Source: CAZLCK01 sp964558235 (GTDB lineage Bacteria; Actinomycetota; Coriobacteriia; Coriobacteriales; CADBOM01). From it: a stretch of 15,574 bases of DNA. The notes below the pieces were generated by a model that saw nothing but the letters and a program-made list of their open reading frames with translations, was not told the origin of the DNA and did not search any database. Below are positions 12,616 through 15,574 of the stretch, piece by piece. Position 1 is the stretch's first letter; every line of letters begins with the position of its first letter. The position numbers and the translations under genes were made by a program. The DNA lies in contig CAZLCK010000033.1 of NCBI GenBank assembly GCA_964558235.1, positions 1 to 15,574 on the forward strand. The letters are read 5' to 3'.

Positions 12616-13818
12616 TTAATTCAAGTTCAAAATATGGCCCATTCTATCCTGCTTGGTCTTTAAGTAGAAAAGATCTTGCTCAGTTGGAGAGATTTCAATT
12701 GGCACACGCTCCAAAATCTTAATTCCAAAGTCAGAGAGCTGATAGACCTTATCGAGATTGTTGGTCAGAAGTCGCATAGTGCGAACACCCAAGTCACGCA
12801 AAATCTGCGCACCGATGTAATACTCGCGCATATCGCTTTCGAAGCCGAGTGCAATATTTGCATCTACCGTATCCATACCACCATCTTGTAGCTCATAGGC
12901 TCGCAACTTATTGATCAATCCAATGCCTCTACCCTCTTGGCGCATATAGAGCAAAACTCCTCTACCCTCTTGATTGATCTGAGCCATTGCAGATGCTAAC
13001 TGTTGTCCACAATCACAGCGCAACGATCCAAAAGCATCCCCTGTTAAACACTCCGAATGAACACGGCACAAAATATTCTCGCCGTCCCCTATGTCTCCCT
13101 TAACGAGTGCAACATGGTGCTCTCCATTAAGTCTGTTTACATAACCGTAGGCAGCAAAGTCACCATATTTGGTGGGCATTTTTGTAATAGCTTTACGCTC
13201 GACTAACTTGTCGTGAGTCTTTCGATACCTAATTAGCTCTTCGATTGTGATGTAGCGAAGGCCAAACTTCTTTGAGAGCTCCATGAGCTCCTCGCCGAGC
13301 ATCATAGTGCCGTCATCGCGCATTATCTCACAGCATAAACCGCACTCTTCAAGACCAGCCAAACGCAGCAAATCTACAGTAGCTTCAGTATGCCCTCTGC
13401 GCTCAAAGATGCCATTTTTGCGTGCTAGCAACGGAAACATATGTCCGGGACGACGAAAATCCTCTGGTTTTGCATCTGGATCAACACACATGCGAGCAGT
13501 AATTCCTCGCTCCTCAGCCGAGATACCAGTGCCTGTGCTTACATGATCGATAGAAACAGTAAAGGCCGTCTCGTGGTTGTCGGTATTTTGGTAAACCATC
13601 TGTGGCAATGCGAGTTTTTTAATCAAGCTCTCACCCATAGGCATGCAGATTAAACCCTTTGCATGAACAGCCATGAAATTGACATTTTCTGTGGTTGCAA
13701 ACTTTGCAGCACAGATCATGTCACCCTCATTTTCCCTGTCAGGATCGTCTGAAACCAAGATAATCTCGCCATTTCTCAGAGCCTCAAGCGCCTCTTCGAT
13801 TGTGCTATATCCTTCCAT
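12616..13818 (-). CDS. ribBA: Bifunctional DHBP synthase / GTP cyclohydrolase II
   Basis: This 400-residue protein supplies both starting compounds of riboflavin synthesis. The N-terminal part (about 1-200) is 3,4-dihydroxy-2-butanone 4-phosphate synthase, with DDPDRENEGDM (24-34), FTVSID, RRPGHMFPLLA (122-132) and RRGHTEATVDL (140-150). The C-terminal part (about 205-375) is GTP cyclohydrolase II, with the zinc cysteines in HSECLTG and RCDCG (Cys257, Cys268, Cys270), MRQEGRGIGL (282-291), DTVDAN and LLTNN. Both sets of residues look intact, so both activities are expected. ATG 13818 is preceded by TAAGG about 10 bases away. It starts 23 bp after ribE. Confidence 0.97.
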   Translation of the reverse strand: MEGYSTIEEALEALRNGEIILVSDDPDRENEGDMICAAKFATTENVNFMAVHAKGLICMPMGESLIKKLALPQMVYQNTDNHETAFTVSIDHVSTGTGISAEERGITARMCVDPDAKPEDFRRPGHMFPLLARKNGIFERRGHTEATVDLLRLAGLEECGLCCEIMRDDGTMMLGEELMELSKKFGLRYITIEELIRYRKTHDKLVERKAITKMPTKYGDFAAYGYVNRLNGEHHVALVKGDIGDGENILCRVHSECLTGDAFGSLRCDCGQQLASAMAQINQEGRGVLLYMRQEGRGIGLINKLRAYELQDGGMDTVDANIALGFESDMREYYIGAQILRDLGVRTMRLLTNNLDKVYQLSDFGIKILERVPIEISPTEQDLFYLKTKQDRMGHILNLN

Positions 13819-13841
13819 CGTCTTATGCCCTTACCTTTCGA

Positions 13842-14558
13842 TTAAATAAAGCCATTTTGAGCTAAAAAATCCTCGGTTATTCCGCCAGATTGAATATTTT
13901 GAGAGCTAGCAATTTCTTCTGAGCCCTTCAAAATATCGCTTTCTGAGCTGTTTTCAAAAATCAAAAGTCTCTCTACATACTTTCCAATAATGTCATTTTC
14001 AAGATTGACAACATCACCGATCTTTTTTGTAGAGAGCGTTGTCTCAGCTGATGTATGTGGGATTATCGAGACAGAAAAACTGCTCTGCGCAACACGTGCA
14101 ACGGTTAAGCTGATACCATCGATTGCTATTGAGCCTTTCTCCACGATATATCTCATAATATTTGGTGAGCAACTAATCTCATACCACGTAGCATTTGAGT
14201 CTTTTTTTATCGACGAGACCACACCCGTGCCGTCGATATGACCCGAAACGATGTGTCCCCCAAAACGCCCATTTGCAGCCATTGCACGTTCAAGATTGAC
14301 TCTCCCGCCAACGCCAAGACTTCCCAAAGATGAACGATCAAGCGTTTCATGCATGACATCTGCTTTAAAGGCTCCATGGCCGTTTGCAAGCCCGCGCTTA
14401 AAAGAGGTAACTGTCAAACACACACCGTTAACACAAACACTATCTCCGACTTTGAGATCGGAAAAGATTACACTTCCTTCTATCTCCAAAATTGCGCTTG
14501 CTGAACTTTTTGATATGGAGCGAATAGTCCCCATCTCCTCGACTATTCCGGTGAACAA
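13842..14558 (-). CDS. ribE: Riboflavin synthase alpha subunit (TTG start)
   Basis: The enzyme dismutates two lumazines into riboflavin and 5-amino-6-ribitylaminouracil. The 238-residue protein shows the internal duplication of the family: MFTGIVEE...GDSVCVNGVCLTV...ANGRFGGHIVSGHIDGTG in the first half, and GSIAIDGISLTV...IPHTSAETTL...NLENDIIGKYVERL in the second. The start must be the TTG at 14558, because MFTGIVEE is the near-invariant N-terminus and no ATG is available. GGAGGGTGG lies upstream. The first 16 bp overlap the 3' end of ribD, indicating translational coupling. A C-terminal extension ends ITEDFLAQNGFI, a pattern common in Gram-positive RibE. Confidence 0.96.
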   Translation of the reverse strand: MFTGIVEEMGTIRSISKSSASAILEIEGSVIFSDLKVGDSVCVNGVCLTVTSFKRGLANGHGAFKADVMHETLDRSSLGSLGVGGRVNLERAMAANGRFGGHIVSGHIDGTGVVSSIKKDSNATWYEISCSPNIMRYIVEKGSIAIDGISLTVARVAQSSFSVSIIPHTSAETTLSTKKIGDVVNLENDIIGKYVERLLIFENSSESDILKGSEEIASSQNIQSGGITEDFLAQNGFI

Positions 14559-15574
14559 TACTTAACACCACCCTCCAATAAATAATCATCGCCAAATTGT
14601 TCTATCAAAAGATCTACGATCTCTATTGCCTCCTGTGGGCTTTTTACACCAAGTCCTCCGATTGGACCAGGCGCCTCACATCCGCCAAATACCTTGGGAG
14701 CAATATAAGCTTGGATTTTGTCTACAATCTTGCTCTGTAGCACACTCGCTGATAGAGTTGCACCACCCTCAACCATAACGCTATCGATATTGTGTTGACC
14801 AAGTCTGGCTATCAAGGTATTAAGATCGACCTTGCCACTAGCTTGATCGGCTGGAATCCACCAAACTTCACATCCAGCAGCTTCAAGTTCCTGAGCTTTA
14901 GATGAAACTTCGGCCGGGTTTGCGCATGTGGCTATCACTGTGGGTACATCTTTAGCAGTTTTTACAATTTGTGTTGACATTTCAATCGAAAGCGAGCTAT
15001 CGCAGATTACACGCAGTGGATTACGACCATTTTCCACGCGACATGTCAAAAGCGGATCGTCTGTCCTAACTGTTCCTATTCCGACCATAATCGCAGAATA
15101 TCTCAGGCGATCTAGATGTGCTTTTGCGCGAGCCTGCTCGCCTGTAATCCATCTTGAAAGTCCAGTTCGTGTAGCGATTTTTCCATCTATTGTCATTGCA
15201 TATTTGAGAACAACTAGTGGACGTCCAGTCTGCATATAGTGAAAAAATGGTTCATTCAATGCAAGTGCGGCTTTTTCACAGACATTTCCATCGACTGTAA
15301 TGCCGTGATCACGCAAGATCTCGATACCATTGCCTGCAACTAGAGGATTTGGATCGCTCGAGCCAATAACAACACGCGAAATCCCAGCTTCAATCAAAGC
15401 CTCAGTGCATGGTGGTGTTTTTCCATAGTGACAGCACGGTTCCAAAGAGACATAGATCGTCGCACCTGATGGATCTTCTCCAGCACTACGAGCATCTGCT
15501 AGAGCATTTCTCTCAGCATGAGGCTCACCATACTTTTGATGATAGCCCTCTCCAATGACTCGACCATCTTTGAC
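14543..15574 (-). CDS. ribD: Riboflavin-specific deaminase/reductase, 5' end cut by window
   Basis: The visible 343 codons lack only the first few dozen residues; the frame stays open to the right edge. The enzyme deaminates the pyrimidinone made by GTP cyclohydrolase II and then reduces its ribose. The deaminase part shows PHAERNAL (zinc His and catalytic Glu) and LEPCCHYGKTPPC (zinc cysteines). The reductase part begins near VVLKYAMTIDGKIATRTG and continues with WITGEQAR, VGIGTVRTDDPLLTCR, NPLRVI and MVEGGATL. The TTG-initiated reading frame from 15445 is only an internal fragment; the frame reads through upstream as VKDGRVIGEGYHQKYGEPHAE. The stop lies inside the start of ribE. It is the first gene of the operon seen; any promoter or FMN riboswitch is outside the window. 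Confidence 0.96.
   Translation of the reverse strand, partial: VKDGRVIGEGYHQKYGEPHAERNALADARSAGEDPSGATIYVSLEPCCHYGKTPPCTEALIEAGISRVVIGSSDPNPLVAGNGIEILRDHGITVDGNVCEKAALALNEPFFHYMQTGRPLVVLKYAMTIDGKIATRTGLSRWITGEQARAKAHLDRLRYSAIMVGIGTVRTDDPLLTCRVENGRNPLRVICDSSLSIEMSTQIVKTAKDVPTVIATCANPAEVSSKAQELEAAGCEVWWIPADQASGKVDLNTLIARLGQHNIDSVMVEGGATLSASVLQSKIVDKIQAYIAPKVFGGCEAPGPIGGLGVKSPQEAIEIVDLLIEQFGDDYLLEGGVKYCSPE

Noticed and set aside
14543..15445. ribD starting at TTG 15445
   Set aside because: The frame continues without a stop to the right edge and encodes the zinc-binding HAE motif of the deaminase domain upstream of this point.

Overview
The window reads as a chromosomal piece of a low-to-moderate GC actinobacterium. 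The best guess is class Coriobacteriia, and within it an Atopobium/Fannyhessea/Lancefieldella-like member of Atopobiaceae. This rests on general protein character, the fused MetX-MetW protein, the B. subtilis-order riboflavin operon and the base composition. It is inference, because no rRNA or other clade marker is present. No phage, insertion sequence, CRISPR array, tRNA or classical defence system was seen; this is ordinary core-genome DNA with several unusual details.

Layout. Positions 1-140 hold the leader of a minus-strand gene that begins just outside the left edge, and a hairpin terminator. A small YtxH-like membrane protein (226-570, minus) is divergent from an LPG-synthase-TM/UPF0104 'flippase-like' membrane protein (737-1858, plus), which has a well-formed promoter at 661-689. 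The stop codon of that gene abuts the stop codon of ddl, arriving from the opposite side.

From 9058 down to 1853, seven minus-strand genes lie tightly packed: purE, a YdbS-like and a YdbT-like bPH2 membrane protein, a CNNM/CorC-type membrane protein with CBS domains, a 172-residue protein resembling the N-terminal domain of cyanophycin synthetase, a class I/II PLP aminotransferase, and a D-Ala-D-Ala ligase homologue. Gaps of 2, 3 and 8 bp among four of them suggest one transcript with translational coupling. Apart from purE, the theme is the cell envelope. Two of these genes carry in-frame 18-bp tandem repeats, and the CorC-type protein has lost residues normally conserved in the ion-transport domain.

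A 267-bp divergent region separates purE from metXW (9326-11179, plus). That single polypeptide joins homoserine O-acyltransferase and MetW. Convergent to it is the tail of a riboflavin block on the minus strand: ribD (cut by the right edge), ribE (TTG start, overlapping ribD by 16 bp), ribBA, ribH and a HAD-family phosphatase. RibBA, RibD, RibH and RibE supply the committed enzymes from GTP and ribulose 5-phosphate to riboflavin. The one step with no dedicated enzyme in many genomes is dephosphorylation of the RibD product, which makes the HAD gene at the end of the operon a good candidate for it. The FMN riboswitch that often controls such operons would lie beyond the right edge.
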